Shown: in pieces, positions 11,468 to 22,454 of the stretch
Layout of the letters: each line of letters starts with the position of its first letter
How positions within the stretch are numbered: position 1 is the first letter of the stretch
Origin: Dendrolimus kikuchii
Taxonomy: Eukaryota; Arthropoda; Insecta; Lepidoptera; Lasiocampidae
Assembly: GCA_019925095.2 (NCBI GenBank)
Contig: CM034388.1
Span: 28,216,934-28,280,933, forward strand
Length of the DNA stretch: 64,000 nt
Reading direction: 5' to 3'
Translations under genes and position numbers: made by a program
The notes under the pieces: generated by a model
What the model saw: the letters and a program-made list of their open reading frames with translations, nothing else
What the model was told of the DNA's origin: nothing
Database searches by the model: none

Positions 11468-12065
11468 TGGGTAGAGTAGTACTGAATATTAGGAATATTT
11501 GGTTTACAAAGCAAACTCGGTAATTTATGGGGTATAAGCTGTCAGCCTTAAGGTTGTAATTAAAATAGATATTAAGGCTTGTACCAACGCCAACGTCGTT
11601 GAGGATTTTTCAGTACTAATTTTTCGGGCGATAGCGGGTATTCCATAGACACGGTTGTTTTTCAGATGTATTATTATTTTACTGGGAATAAAATAAAGTA
11701 AAATTTAAAAGAAACCTAATTATTTATCTCTCTTTTATAAACGTGTAGATATCATCTTATCCTGTTTTGTTAAAAATTAAAGGAGGACAATGGTTCCGTC
11801 AATAATTTGGTGAATTCTTTTCTTAGCTTAAAATAACTATAAAAAAATACATAAAACCCCGTTACGTCTTGTATGGTGAAGGTTAATGCGTTTGCACCCC
11901 ATTTTCGATCTTTTGCGGCAATAGGTGCATTAATGCTGATATAAGACGTATCAATCATATTGAATCAGTATGGTTTGGTTGACATGACGGTATTCAATGA
12001 TATTGAACGGTTTAAGTTGGTGTTTATATGGAGCACTGGTTGATTCATCTCAGTTAAAAGTTCTT
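11468..12065. other. No gene recognised
   Basis: Unique AT-rich sequence. The frame at 11770-11958 (-) has no recognisable domain. Confidence 0.4.
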
Positions 12066-12512
12066 GGCATGGTAAATTTCATAAACTCACATTAGGTTAT
12101 TTACTATGGTTTAAGTGTTGGCCTCAGAGTGGTCCTTTATATATTCCCTGTTGCGGATAGAGAGCACCCCCTGACCCACCTGCCGGAGCACATCATCCGC
12201 GCTCCGCATACCGCCGACGCCCGTAGCTCACGCAGTTAGCGGCTAGGCGTCGGACGGAATCACTTCACACCACTCTTACTACTCTACCACCATTCGAATA
12301 CTATTCTCTACGACCATCCAGTATTATTCTCTTTGTACTCATCCATGTAGTTTTAAATTAATAATAAATCTTTGTAAATATGACAATAATAAGTAATACA
12401 GTCGACATCGAGTTTCATTTGGAAAAAGCAACTGCCTCCAAAATTATTCATAACACAAGATAAAACAAATTGTTTAGCTTGGGGATATACAACGTATGTG
12501 TTTGTCTGCTGA
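12066..12512 (+). mobile_element. tRNA-derived SINE split by a second insertion
   Basis: The first part (GGCATGGTAAATTTCATAA to TTTATATATTCC, up to about 12148) and the second part (CATAACACAAG to GTGTTTGTCTGCTGATC, from about 12449) are contiguous in other SINE copies. The tRNA head is missing. Confidence 0.8.
12149..12450. mobile_element. About 300-bp insert inside the SINE, possible solo LTR
   Basis: It starts TGTTGCGGATAGAGAGCACC and ends near AAAATTATTCA, so it could be read as a TG...CA long terminal repeat. It has GC-rich and then AT-rich halves and AATAATAAATCTTTGTAAAT near its 3' part. No clean target duplication is visible and the boundaries are approximate. A BEL/Pao-type LTR is one guess. 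Confidence 0.4.
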
Positions 12513-12911
12513 TCAAAAACATTTTGTGAAAATACTAGGATATGGAATATTTGTGTGATATCAACATAAAATCAGCTAGATTATTAAAATACGGCACTAA
12601 ATTACCAAGACTGTATTTGAAGTAATAATATTTACCTATAGCTTTTCGAAATAAATATCAACGAATGGAATGCAGTAAAAAAACTCGTTTAGATGACTAA
12701 TAAATTTTGCAGGAATCTATAGGTATTTGTGTAGAATTAATATTAATATACCTCATTATCATTATATATACTCATATAGATGAGAGTTATTTTGTTTGTA
12801 AAGTGCTGTTTCTTGTACTCACACGGTCTTGTGAAAAAACTTATTATGACATTGGAAGACACTGAAAAAAATATTAGGTATGACATAATAGTCCATCAAA
12901 AGACGCAACTC
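12513..12911. other. No gene recognised
   Basis: AT-rich unique sequence. Confidence 0.45.
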
Positions 12912-12914
12912 TAA

Positions 12915-13187
12915 GGCTACGTTCCATTAGAGATTCACAACGACCACGTCCACGTCCACGACTACGATTTTTCCCGTTCCACTTACTTGCCGGCGTTACA
13001 ATATACGTAAACTCAAGTGGAACGGTTATTCGACCCACCTCTTGACATGGGTCGTCGTGAGCGTTGTGTGATCGAAAATTATGACGTCATTAGTGATGTT
13101 TTCGCCACGACGACAACGACCGCGGTCGCCTTGTGGAACGGCTACAGGAGCATTTTGGGCGTTGTGAGCTACTAATGGAACGCGCTG
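12915..13187. mobile_element. 273-bp inverted-repeat element with TAA duplication
   Basis: The left end has GTTCCATTAGAGATTCACAA. The right end, reverse-complemented, has GTTCCATTAGTAGCTCACAA. TAA flanks at 12912-12914 and 13188-13190 fit the 3-bp TWA duplication of PIF/Harbinger elements. The core is rich in ACGACG/CGTCGT and non-coding. Confidence 0.7.
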
Positions 13188-13190
13188 TAA

Positions 13191-14052
13191 AAAGCTCTTA
13201 AATAGTATACCTGTAACTAGATGGTGCCACGTGTAATCTTCTTTCGCGTTCTTGACGTTTTGTTATTTTACTTTAAATTACTTTTGTATTGGAAAACTTC
13301 GACTGATCTGGTTTTAAGAAATGTAATTTAAATAATAAAACGCAAAAAGAAAGAGAAAGATCACATGGGGCGCTAGCGCTATGTAGATGTGTTATATGGG
13401 CGATTGTAATAGGGTATTTGACATATATCCTAATAATTTCTGAAGCAATGTTCATATAAAAAAACGGGCGTTCAAATACCATATTGTTACGAGTCGCGAG
13501 ACTCGAATTAAAATGCCGTTAGAATTACTATAGAGTATATTAGAACTATAGAAACACGTATAATACAGGTACAAATGTAACCGAACACTACAAATGCAAA
13601 CGTAATGCAGAAGGTCGTAATTCGTTAAAACGCGCAAAGTGCGTCACTTATTAGATTCCCGTTTGTAGTACACACGTCTCGCTTCGCTGGTGGTTCTCGC
13701 TCGACTAACGCCTCCCTCAATCGGGCCAATGCTTTATACTGCACAAATGCAATGTGTCCGCCCGGCAGCGTGGATCGAATTTCCTAGAATCAGCTTGTAC
13801 TTTAAATCTGTAACACCTGGCTAATTATTACAATACAACAATAGGCCGTATGCCAGTAAGTAAATAAAAGAAGACGAACATAAAAGAATTTCAATGTTAT
13901 TAGTTCAAATATCGACGGGTAATAAATGTGCTTTGTTTCAGATATGCAGGTGAATTTTGTGTTTGTCGGGACCTAAGTTGTGACAATATCATAATAATAA
14001 TAATATGTATGGCCCGTGGTCTTGAGAGACATACAATGTATAATATATAATA
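13191..14052. other. No gene recognised
   Basis: The frames 13273-13482 and 13452-13637 on the minus strand have no known domain. No repeat was recognised. Confidence 0.4.
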
Positions 14053-14291
14053 GTAATCGGCAGACAAACACACACATTGTATATCCCCAAATTAAGCAAG
14101 GTACTCTTGTGTTATGGGTAATATACAACGGATTACTCTGGGGCCGATCCCAGACACCCAGACCACAGTAAATAACGGAGAAAATACGTTTTCCGAAATT
14201 TACTATACCAGGAATCGAACCCGGAACCTCTGCGTTGCAGTAAGGTACGCCGGCCGGCAAAGGCTTAGCCCGCTCAACCACAGAGGCCGTC
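14053..14291 (-). mobile_element. tRNA-derived SINE, near full length
   Basis: The minus-strand head contains box A TGGTTGAGCGG and box B GGTTCGATTCC. The body and TGTTTGTCTGCCGATTA end match 7872-8103. Best-preserved head of the family in the window. Confidence 0.92.
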
Positions 14292-14506
14292 AAATCGTAA
14301 TCATCATCGTAACACTGAAATATCATAATAGAAATAATTTTAAATACTGTTTGAAATATAAATTTGAGTGGCTATAGAAATTACGTCATAATTTGTAATG
14401 CCCGTACAAAATTTAGATGGCTTCGGCATTTTGTAAGATGATAAAAGGTACCTTATTTCATTAGTCTGTCAACTACCCTATTGCTAGTATTTCCCTCTTC
14501 CCGTTT

Positions 14507-14795
14507 TATCCGTGCCAGAACAGAAAAGAGTATAATTATCTGCAGCCCGACGGCCTGTCGTAAGAGGCGACAAAACAACCCACAGCTAGTTGGTAAGGTA
14601 TTTGCCATATGCTGCTATAGCAACTCTTGAGTTGTGTTCCTGCATTAGTGGCCAGATTCCAGTCTCCGTTTAGAAAGCGGCAGCATATTGGTAGCACCTT
14701 TGATGTTACAAATATCCATAGGCGACAGTAACCGCTTTCCATCAGCTGGGCCGTCTGCCCGTCTGCCGAACTCGTACAATAAAAAATAATATAAA
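14507..14795 (+). mobile_element. SINE-like AATAAA element, copy 3
   Basis: It begins TATCCGTGCCAGAACAG and ends CGTACAATAAAAAATAAT. The GGCCTGTCGTAAGAGGCGAC block is intact. Confidence 0.85.
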
Positions 14796-15180
14796 AGATA
14801 AGACCAAGTTTACGCAAAGCCGCGTGAAAGCTCTGGTCTACGCCATGTTTAATAAATTTCTCCTAATGTATTCAAAAACGCCGCAAAACATAGAAATTCA
14901 CTAATAAGTTTAAAAACATATTAAATTTTCAAAGCACATAAACCGCGTGAGTCATCTTGTTATATCGGACTGAATATCATGGCGTTAATTTCTTAAACTT
15001 CGCTAATCTCTTTGAGAAAATCAAAATTGTTTTAACCTAGATTTATGGAAAGCATAATATCACTGTTTGTTTTTATATAACTTGCTTGACTACATTCGCT
15101 GTGCTCAGAGAAACTTAACGATCGATTAACTTAAAGGGCAGTTAAGTATTATTATTGAATTTGTGACGTATATTTATATA
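14796..15180. other. No gene recognised
   Basis: AT-rich unique sequence. Confidence 0.45.
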
Positions 15181-15705
15181 TCTATAAAATTCTAAACATG
15201 CCGTGTCTGTACATTGAAGCTATATAAAAAAGAACCGAATACATATAAACGATGAAGAACACGATGGAATTTTTTTATATTTCTTGTCTATTTGTCTGTT
15301 TATCTGTTTGTTCAGGATTCAAGTTAAAACTACTAGACCGATTTCGATGTAGTTTTTGCTGATCGACAGCTAAATCTTAGACTTAAAATCTGCGTTACTT
15401 TTTTTCCTAGAGATCCCGCGGGAATTTTTCTGGGAATGATTTGAAATGGCCAGACTGAAAAAAAATCGAATTCCAATGCAAGTTTTTCACTGATAGATAG
15501 CAAGTTTTATGTAATAAAATGTGTGATGTTCTTTATCCCGGGTATCCCGCGGGAATTTTCCCGGAGCGGTTTGTAGTAGTTCGGGTGCACGAAAATTAGC
15601 TTATTCTGACATAGTTTTCACTAAAACGATAGGCATGGCTTACATTCTTTTTAAACACTGCGGTACTTTGCGGTACTTTACAAAAAACAAATTGATTTCA
15701 AACCA
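15181..15705 (+). repeat. Long dispersed repeat family Z, copy 1
   Basis: Aligns along its length with 27456-27930. Shared blocks are ATAAAATTCTAAA, AACGATGAAGAACACGATG, TTCTTGTCTATTTGTCTG, GCTGATCGACAG, CCCGCGGGAATTTT and GTTCGGGTGCA. These are remains of one element about 0.5 kb long. The coding class is unknown. Confidence 0.75.
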
Positions 15706-16029
15706 AATTAAAGTTATAATTGCTGATGTCCCTTGTAAGTGCTTTTTTTTTAAATTCAAGATACGCATTAGAATTAAGCAGTTACACTACCTATTGGTGT
15801 TTGTTAGAGGAATAATAAGTTTATTTAATTTTTGTTTTAATTTGATGTCTGTTTAATTAGGAAAAGACTAAATTAAGAACTAACTTTATTTAATATTTAA
15901 CACATTGCGAGTTAAGGTTTACATGTTCCTAACAAAAATAAATGACCGAAAGTATATAAAGGCCTAATTTTATTTTACGGTTATGATAGATATGATTTCT
16001 ATTAAATTCAGTCAAAATAGTTTAAGTCG
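15706..16029. other. No gene recognised
   Basis: AT-rich sequence. The frame reaching 15856 belongs partly to the preceding repeat. Confidence 0.4.
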
Positions 16030-16162
16030 GTATTTTATTTTTTTCTTGCACCGAAGAATGTTCGGCATTCAAACCGAATTTCGCCCGAATGCCTAAGTTC
16101 GTCTCAAGCTGCCGATATTCGGTCAAACCGAATGTGAAACGAATTTCGGCCCATCCCTAATA
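16030..16162. mobile_element. Probable end of a hAT-like DNA transposon
   Basis: Repeated TTCGGC/GCCGAA words, and an end reading ATTTCGGCCCATCCCTA, whose complement TAGGGATGGGCCGAAAT resembles hAT terminal inverted repeats. The opposite terminus was not found nearby, so only one end is retained. Confidence 0.45.
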
Positions 16163-16895
16163 GCATTATATTTTTGTTTAGAAATTTCGCCATATAAAAA
16201 TGATATATTTTTGTTCTCAATGTCTACCATGTCGTGGGAAACACGTGAAATTTAAAAGCTAGATTGTTATCGATATTTTAATTTTGTAATAGTCGTTTGT
16301 TTCTATGATTGAAACTTTTTATTTATTTATTAACAACTACGGACTCTAGTTCCGTACCCTTTTTTACAATTAAATTTAAGAAGTTAGGAAGTTGTACACG
16401 CTTATTGGTTACTTTGTTATTATGTGTGACAGTTACGGCCTTACTTATAATAATCTCGTGCTTGATTGAAATGATTAGCCATCTCTTAAGTAATAAAATC
16501 AAAATCATACCCTAATCAATGAATATCTTTTTTTTTTTCACTTATAAACGTGTATTACCTATTGTTTACCTAAGGGGAACACAGATAAACGAAATTTGAA
16601 TGATTGAACGTAGATTGTATCCAAAATATTCGACTAATGAGGAGTTTATGGGTAAGATTTTCACTAATCAGTTGCTTAGCAGTTTCTTTAAATTTAAGAA
16701 ACGATTATAACTAAGGTCGTTAATGAATGCATGTATGTGTTGTGGTGTACCTTAAGAATACCTTGTTATATTAATTTATTCTAATTTGAATACTAAACTT
16801 ACACTAATGTAGAGTGTATCTGTTACATGCTGGTGTTGTGAGGAAGTGCATGTGCAGTGTGATTAATTTGATTGAAAGCTTTCTGACCTTCCGAT
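16163..16895. other. No gene recognised
   Basis: Overlapping open frames at 16309-16515 (+) and 16323-16508 (-) are AT-rich chance frames. Confidence 0.4.
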
Positions 16896-16975
16896 CTTCG
16901 AACTTGCGACTTTTGAATGGAATAACGACAGCCAAGTAATTTGCTTCGTACTAAGCTAGTCCGCCATTTCGTCGG
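16896..16975 (-). mobile_element. tRNA-like SINE remnant
   Basis: The minus strand carries GCGGACTAGCTTAGTACGAA (box A-like TAGCTTAGTA) and, about 40 bp on, AAGTTCGAAGATC (box B-like). Spacing and divergence indicate a decayed SINE head and not a tRNA gene. Confidence 0.45.
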
Positions 16976-17367
16976 CATGAGATTTTTTATTGCCATAATA
17001 TATCGTATGAATAGCAGTTTTTACTTGAGTGTTGGCATTTATTTTGAAATCACAGACATACTTTGATTTTATTAGTATATACTTAAAAAGGAATAATGAT
17101 GGCGCCGCAATTGAATTAACTCTACAGCGATAATTTTTCTTTCTTGTTATATTAACCGGTTTGAATAATATTTTAATTGAATTTCCTTTTAGAGTGTGAA
17201 ATATTACACATTTTTGTGTATATTTTAAAAATATTCTTCTTAGTTTATTTTCAATAGATAATCAGTTATACATAAAATATCTCAAAATGGTAGGATAAAA
17301 TGCTAGGTTATAAATATCCCACTATTGGCCTCGGGTTTCACAATTTTTAGTGGGGACGAGTAATAAT
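16976..17367. other. No gene recognised
   Basis: AT-rich unique sequence. Confidence 0.4.
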
Positions 17368-17510
17368 AATCTGCACACAAACACACACAGAGTATATCCC
17401 CAAGCTTGTGTTATGGGTATATGAGTTAGTTTAGGATTCGAACCCGGTGCCTCTGCGTTCCAGGGAGTTCGGCCGGCTAAGACTTAGCCCGCTCAATCAC
17501 AGAGGCCGTC
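17368..17510 (-). mobile_element. tRNA-derived SINE with internal deletion
   Basis: The head (TGATTGAGCGGGCTAAGTC, GGTTCGAATCC) and the tail (TGTGTTTGTGTGCAGATTA) are present, but about 90 bp of the body are missing. Confidence 0.85.
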
Positions 17511-17619
17511 ATAGTGGTACATACGCTACGCTTGTCCAAAGCGTATCAGCTGGTTTGACATATCGGTTATCTCGATGTGCAGGTCTAAATGAAACATATT
17601 AAAACAGAAAACTGCCTAA

Positions 17620-17690
17620 GTAAGAATTTGAACTCGCGTTTTTTTTTAAACGCGTTTCCGTTAACCACTAAGCTAATACGACCTTCGTGT
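17620..17690 (-). mobile_element. Second tRNA-like SINE remnant
   Basis: On the minus strand box A TAGCTTAGTGGTTA fits the eukaryotic consensus, and GAGTTCAAATTC is a box B remnant. This is a different family from the 7872 SINE. Confidence 0.5.
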
Positions 17691-17984
17691 ATATTTAGCG
17701 TCATTTTTGTGGGATAATGCTGTGACATCGACAATTGTTCAAATTGGTGTTGTAGTAATAAATTATCATGAACTATCTAATTTCAAGAGTATAAGAGATT
17801 TGTATTGGTTGATCTGTTGAAGGAATATTTATGATAGTCATCCAGTACTAGCTGTGTCAACGACGTGTAAAATTTCTGTTTTTATCCCTGCTACTGTCAT
17901 TGGAGTCCGTTTAGCTATTTCAGAGCGTACTAAACGCAAAAATTTTAAAGACTAACAGCATATTTATATTGCCTCATGTGACTG

Positions 17985-18068
17985 CCGACAACTTTACGCA
18001 GGTCGTCGGTTAGGGCGAGGTAGTATCCTACACTACGTTTACCGAGACGTGTTTTCCACTCTAGGAGA
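17985..18068 (-). pseudogene. Short LINE reverse transcriptase C-terminal fragment
   Basis: GCAGGTCGTCGGTTAGGGCG and CACTACGTTTACCGAGACG match the same segment of 6508-6572. Only about 28 codons remain, with indels. Confidence 0.7.
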
Positions 18069-18121
18069 CTTTGATTGATTAATTCAAATTGAGAGTCAGA
18101 AGTGAACCGTCTTATAAATCA

Positions 18122-18260
18122 TGCGCAGGTTTGCCGATGATCACCCCTTTCGCTTCCTACACTGGGACCGGGGCTTGTCTCAGTAGTACTAAGAATTAGA
18201 CGACCGCGGGTCGTGATTGTAGGAAGCGGGAGCGGTTTTCATCGGCAAAACTTCTGCGCA
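18122..18260. mobile_element. Small inverted-repeat element (TTTGCCGATGA family), copy 2
   Basis: TGCGCAGGTTTGCCGATGA pairs with TCATCGGCAAAACTTCTGCG and CA at the right end. The pairing extends through CGCTTCCTACA and TGTAGGAAGCG. The 139-bp element can fold over nearly its whole length. Confidence 0.8.
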
Positions 18261-18909
18261 CGACTTATATGTCCGTTTAACCCTTTAGCTCACTATTAGC
18301 ACATATGTGTCCGCGATGAGAGTGCAGATCGCGTTTGTGCACGTGATCCTTAATTGTGTTGTTGTCCCACTCTGTTTATATAGGAGTTGTATGATTTGTA
18401 CGAAATGGGTATATTTTCTTGGTATATTACGAGATAGTGATAGTGTTAGTCTTGCGGCTTTTTGGTATATCGATAATTGTCTTAAGGGTTAAGAGCTATA
18501 ATGAAGATTACTGCATGCATTTTCCTTAAAGTTTGGAATGTAAATCGAAATCACAGACTGAGTTTAAAATTTTATGTATTGGTACAAATGATTGGTGACC
18601 CGGGTATCATAAGTCAACTGGCAGTATCACAAGCGAGTTTTAAAGTACGTGTGGGTGTCAGGGCGCCGTTGCTCGTGATAATTCGTCGCGTACACAACGG
18701 GAGTGCCGTGAGAGATCCGTTTCGCTCCCGAAACCGATCTATCCGAGGTTTACATACAAATTAGGGGCGTGGGAGAGGTGAAAGGTCGGAGTCACTTTTG
18801 TCATTACGACAGCTTTGATGCACCGACTGCTAAATTGGTTGAAGCTCTACTGGAGCATGCGTCCCTGGTTGCGACACTGTTTTACAGTCAGTTTTTTTTT
18901 TTTTTTTTT
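18261..18909. other. No gene recognised; moderately GC-rich part
   Basis: The frames 18307-18492, 18501-18764 and 18769-19023 have no known domain. A poly(T) run at 18892-18909 abuts the SINE. Confidence 0.4.
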
Positions 18910-19122
18910 AATCGGCAGACAAACACACATATTGTATATCCCCAAATTAAGCAAGTTACGCTTGTGTTATGGGTAATATACAACGTACTACTCTGGGGCC
19001 GATCCCAGATACCCAGACCATAGTAAATAACGGAGAAAATACGTTTCCGAAATTTACTATACCAGGAATCGAACCCGGAGCCTCTGCGTTGTAGTGAGGT
19101 AGGCCGGCAAAGGCTTAGCCCG
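18910..19122 (-). mobile_element. tRNA-derived SINE, 5' end missing
   Basis: The body and box B (GGTTCGATTCC) are intact. The copy stops inside box A at GGGCTAAGCC. A run of T beside the tail marks its 3' end. Confidence 0.88.
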
Positions 19123-19364
19123 GTTATTAGATTTGTCTTCAATCTAATATCAGGGATGTTAATGATATTTCGGATTTAGATATAAATACATATCAGTGGT
19201 GCGGGGTGGATATTCGGCTAGGGTAACCCGGTTGAAAAAACATGCATGTAGGATCAGTGATTGAAATTGCACACTTTGTATAACTTGATTTATTACATCC
19301 CTTGATAAGAATGGAGACGCCTTGATATGCACCGGTGAGCACGCGCGTACGCTTGATAAGCGAC

Positions 19365-19372
19365 GTTCGTAC
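19365..19372. other. hAT target-site duplication, left
   Basis: GTTCGTAC, repeated exactly at 20253-20260 on the other side of the transposon. Confidence 0.9.
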
Positions 19373-19502
19373 CAGGGGCGTAGCTACCGTCGTATCAGCC
19401 GTATCAATTATACAGAGCCCCCCAGTTTACAGGGGCCCCGAAAATGTGTAAGCAAAAATTCCTAAAATGTTATCCACAATCTTTTATTGATTAATAACAT
19501 TT

Positions 19503-19739
19503 TTGAGAATAACTACTAGGCCAACAGGAACGGTTGTCGGAACAGACTTGTCATTATTCTCTATAGAGGTAGAAAATCAAGAAAAAGTGAAATCGTCTTT
19601 AGCTATGAATGATTTGATAAATAATTTTGCCGAAAAAGAGGAGAGAAAAGTATCAAGTATCTTTGACTTGAATTGTTTGTTTAACTTAGGAGCATTAAGT
19701 ATAAAAAGCGTTTTTTGTTTCTTTTATAAAAAAACTTGA
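19503..19739 (+). pseudogene. Likely remnant of the hAT transposase C terminus
   Basis: The open frame has LSLFSIEVE, then a spacer and DLINNFAEKEERKVS. This resembles the final residues after the hAT dimerisation domain, where proteins typically read LxLLSIE...IxxFAxxKxRK. Its place near the end of a deleted hAT element supports this. The catalytic RNase H-like domain and BED finger are absent, so it has no activity. The match is by eye. Confidence 0.6.
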
Positions 19740-19808
19740 AGGTTTACGGGCAGGTTTTCAAATTGGACAAGTACATTAACGATCTGCCCGTAAAACTTCA
19801 AGTTAAAA
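19737..19808. repeat. Hairpin-forming inverted repeat inside the hAT element
   Basis: ACTTGAAGGTTTACGGGCAG and CTGCCCGTAAAACTTCAAGT are near-perfect inverted copies around about 32 bp. CCACTTGTCCGTTG occurs twice just downstream. Confidence 0.75.
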
Positions 19809-20252
19809 TTTTGTTGCGATTCGTTTTGCCACTTGTCCGTTGCTATATGTTTTTCCACTTGTCCGTTGAAATTTCACTTCTACTAGGTGTCCCAGCACAC
19901 ATTTCGATTTTTCGCAGGTTTACTGCAAATTATGATTTGGTTAGGTTAGGTACATTTTAAATTTTAATGAATTCATTTTTTATTGAAACATATTTTATTT
20001 TATCAAACAAAAAATCTGAATTCGATCCGGACCCAAAAAACGCATACATGGTCTACTCTAAAATATGTCACCTATCACCACGTCCAGTCTAAATTTATGC
20101 CGTTCCTCCATGCTGCTGTAACGCTTTTTCGTGACAGAAAAATCCTAAGACCCTCTATATAGAAGTTTCACTTCAAAAAACTTTACCCTTCCTTTGGGCC
20201 CCTCCCAAACACGTTTTGATACAGGGCTCGTGTAAGGCAAGGTACGCCACTG

Positions 20253-20260
20253 GTTCGTAC
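20253..20260. other. hAT target-site duplication, right
   Basis: GTTCGTAC, identical to 19365-19372. Confidence 0.9.
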
Positions 20261-20341
20261 TCATACTTAAGCAATCTTCGCGCGTATGCACCTAAAACAC
20301 TGAGACGGGAAAATGAACGTAATTGCTTCGTACAATAATTA

Positions 20342-20371
20342 CGTGTGTTTGTCTGCCAATTATTATTACAA
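20342..20371 (+). mobile_element. SINE 3' end fragment
   Basis: GTGTGTTTGTCTGCCAATTA followed by an A-run is the extreme 3' end of the tRNA-derived SINE. The rest is absent. Confidence 0.5.
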
Positions 20372-21193
20372 AAAAAAAAAACAATTGGATTTTGTTATTT
20401 TGGAAAAATCTAGTAGATATAAGTTTTTATAGCTCATTAATTTCCAACTAATTAATACAGCTTTATTCACTTTCTGCAACGGAAATACATTTGAATAATT
20501 GCACTATCCGCCATATATTGCGGTTGTTTTGGCATAGAAACAAATTTGTTTTAATGTGTTGGCTGCATTATATGTCAACGACGCAACCAGTCACGCGATT
20601 AAAACAAAAATAATTTTATGGTCATTAAAATTTTTAAAACTTGTAGATTTTCAGCTCTCGAGATATTTGTTAGCGGCTTGTTGAATATAATGTCAAGGAT
20701 TGAAATACTAGTTGTTTTAAGCGACATTTCAATATTGTGTCAAAAGTAGAGTTTAAAATCTCAAATGAACCAAAAAAAGTATTATCAGGAAACTGTGTAC
20801 CATATTAGAAAAATACTATTAATATGTATTTCTATTGGATATCGTGCTCTTTATATTTATTTAAGACGAGATTTTAGGATGAGAAAATCAAATTAGAGTC
20901 TGGGTAATGAAAGGAGACTGATAACGTGCCGCAAATTAAAAAAAAATATTAGCAAGCTAACTTCAAATTACCATAGAGTATTTATACAATACCTAAACAA
21001 TGTGGTTTTTCTTTGATTCCACGTTTTTCTGTTGCTTTTATTAGAATTTGTAAATCATGCAAAACACTAACTTTCGCAACTCACTTTTAATGTTTTTATT
21101 TATGTTTTAAACTCGTAACTGCTAAATACAATTACACCAAGATAGCAAAAATGACAGGACTGAGAACAATGTTTTGGTAAAATGACATAATCT
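20372..21193. other. No gene recognised
   Basis: AT-rich unique sequence. Confidence 0.45.
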
Positions 21194-21765
21194 TAATATA
21201 TAAAATTCTCGTGACACAGTGTTAGTTACCATACGCCTCCGAAATGGCTTGACCGATTCTTATGAAATTTTTTATGCATATTCAGTAAGTCTGAGAATCG
21301 TTTACTATCTATTTTTCAAACCCCTAAGTGTAAGGGGTATCCAACCAATTTTTTTTTTTGGATAATTTGTTTTTAATTTTTTTTAGGATACAGCATTAAA
21401 AAGTACATACAACGCTAAATTTTCACCCCTCTACCATCAACCCCTATTTTTTAATTGTTAATTATAAACATTAATTTTTTGGCAAGATTTTTAATCTTGT
21501 TTTGTCATGACTTAGAATAAAAAAATATATATTACTCTTTTAGATTCACACTTAGAATTCACGGTAGGTGGCGCTGAGATCGAGTTCTGGAATCCTCCTA
21601 ATCACCTGGATCGATTTTGGTGATTTTGTTTTTGTGTGTTTGAGTGGGTACCTGGATGGTTTAGATTCGCAATTAGAACCGGTACGTGGCTCTGGGATCG
21701 GGTTCTAGAACTTTATTTTTTTAAAGGCAGGACAACGTCTTCCGGGGCCGCTAGTAATAGATATA
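21194..21765 (+). repeat. Dispersed repeat ending GGGGCCGCTAGT
   Basis: It starts CTTAATATATAAAATTCTCG and ends GCAGGACAACGTCTTCCGGG and GCCGCTAGTAATA. A minus-strand relative is at 32137-32365. Two similar blocks with GTGGC(G/T)CTG(A/G)GATCG(A/G)GTTCT occur near the right end. Confidence 0.75.
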
Positions 21766-22129
21766 ATTTGTACATTACAATTGAAAAAGTGTGTAATTAG
21801 AGTGTCTCCTCTTGTTAGCCAAATTCTACTCGTATGTTAAGTCCTTCACAAAATGTCGCTTGAAACAAATAGTCTTTCACCCCTCGATATGTAGTGCAAA
21901 GGAATTGTGCATAATAATAATTCATTTAGCGTTGAATGTTTACTTTCACAAGTTAAATAACAAATGTTCACAAAAACTAAGACTGTCTATGTCATAAATG
22001 TCATTAATTTGTCCAAGTTCTTAGAAGCTGTTTTGTAGATTTATCTTTAAGATGCGGACTTTTATGACTGCAGCTATTTTTTGCAAACAGCTTTGACGGG
22101 TGCAGTTAATGATGTGTATAATAAATAAT
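21766..22129. other. No gene recognised
   Basis: AT-rich sequence. The frame 21812-21997 is without recognisable domain. Confidence 0.4.
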
Positions 22130-22222
22130 ATTAGCCCATAAACGTTCCGCTGCTAGGCTCGAACTTCCCAAGGGGAATCAATGGTATCGACACTTGCCCC
22201 AGGTGGATTAACGAGTTCCACG
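22130..22222 (-). mobile_element. Non-LTR retrotransposon fragment
   Basis: TTAGCCCATAAACGTTCCGC and TGCTAGGCTCGAACTTCCCA match a minus-strand fragment type found widely in lepidopteran LINEs. No ORF. Confidence 0.55.
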
Positions 22223-22228
22223 CAATAG

Positions 22229-22454
22229 TACATACATATATACATACATAACTTCACGCCAGTTCCCTTGCGGGGTAGGCACGAACAACAGAGCGCCATT
22301 CAGGCTTATTCTTACACACCTCGCTTGCTTCTTTGACATTCATAGCTCTTGTCATCCACGCTCGTCTGTTCTTAAGGCTCCTGACATCACCTTCTACTAG
22401 TACATGATCAATTTGATCGTGGGAGGTGTGTCGTGCCCTTCCACGACTTCTGCA
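22229..22454 (-). mobile_element. LINE 3' fragment with (TATG)n tail, copy 4
   Basis: The minus strand reads GRARHTSHDQIDHVLVEGDV and on to VRAYPARELA with stop, then the TATG tail at 22229-22250. Flanks share only AGTA, so the target duplication is short or uncertain. Confidence 0.88.

Larger units (their letters stand above)
19373..20252 (+). mobile_element. 880-bp non-autonomous hAT transposon
   Basis: The left end is CAGGGGCGTAGCTACCGTCG. The right end, reverse-complemented, is CAGTGGCGTACCTTGCCTTA. These are classic hAT termini. Both subterminal regions carry GAGCCC/GGGGCCCC words. The perfect 8-bp flanking duplication GTTCGTAC is diagnostic of hAT. Too short to encode a full transposase, so it is an internally deleted derivative. 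Confidence 0.93.

Noticed and set aside
7872..19122. tRNA-like promoter boxes on the minus strand at several places (about 8040, 14220, 17450, 19070)
   Set aside because: Each is the head of a repeated SINE with a non-tRNA body. The tRNA cloverleaf is not intact, so no tRNA gene is called.
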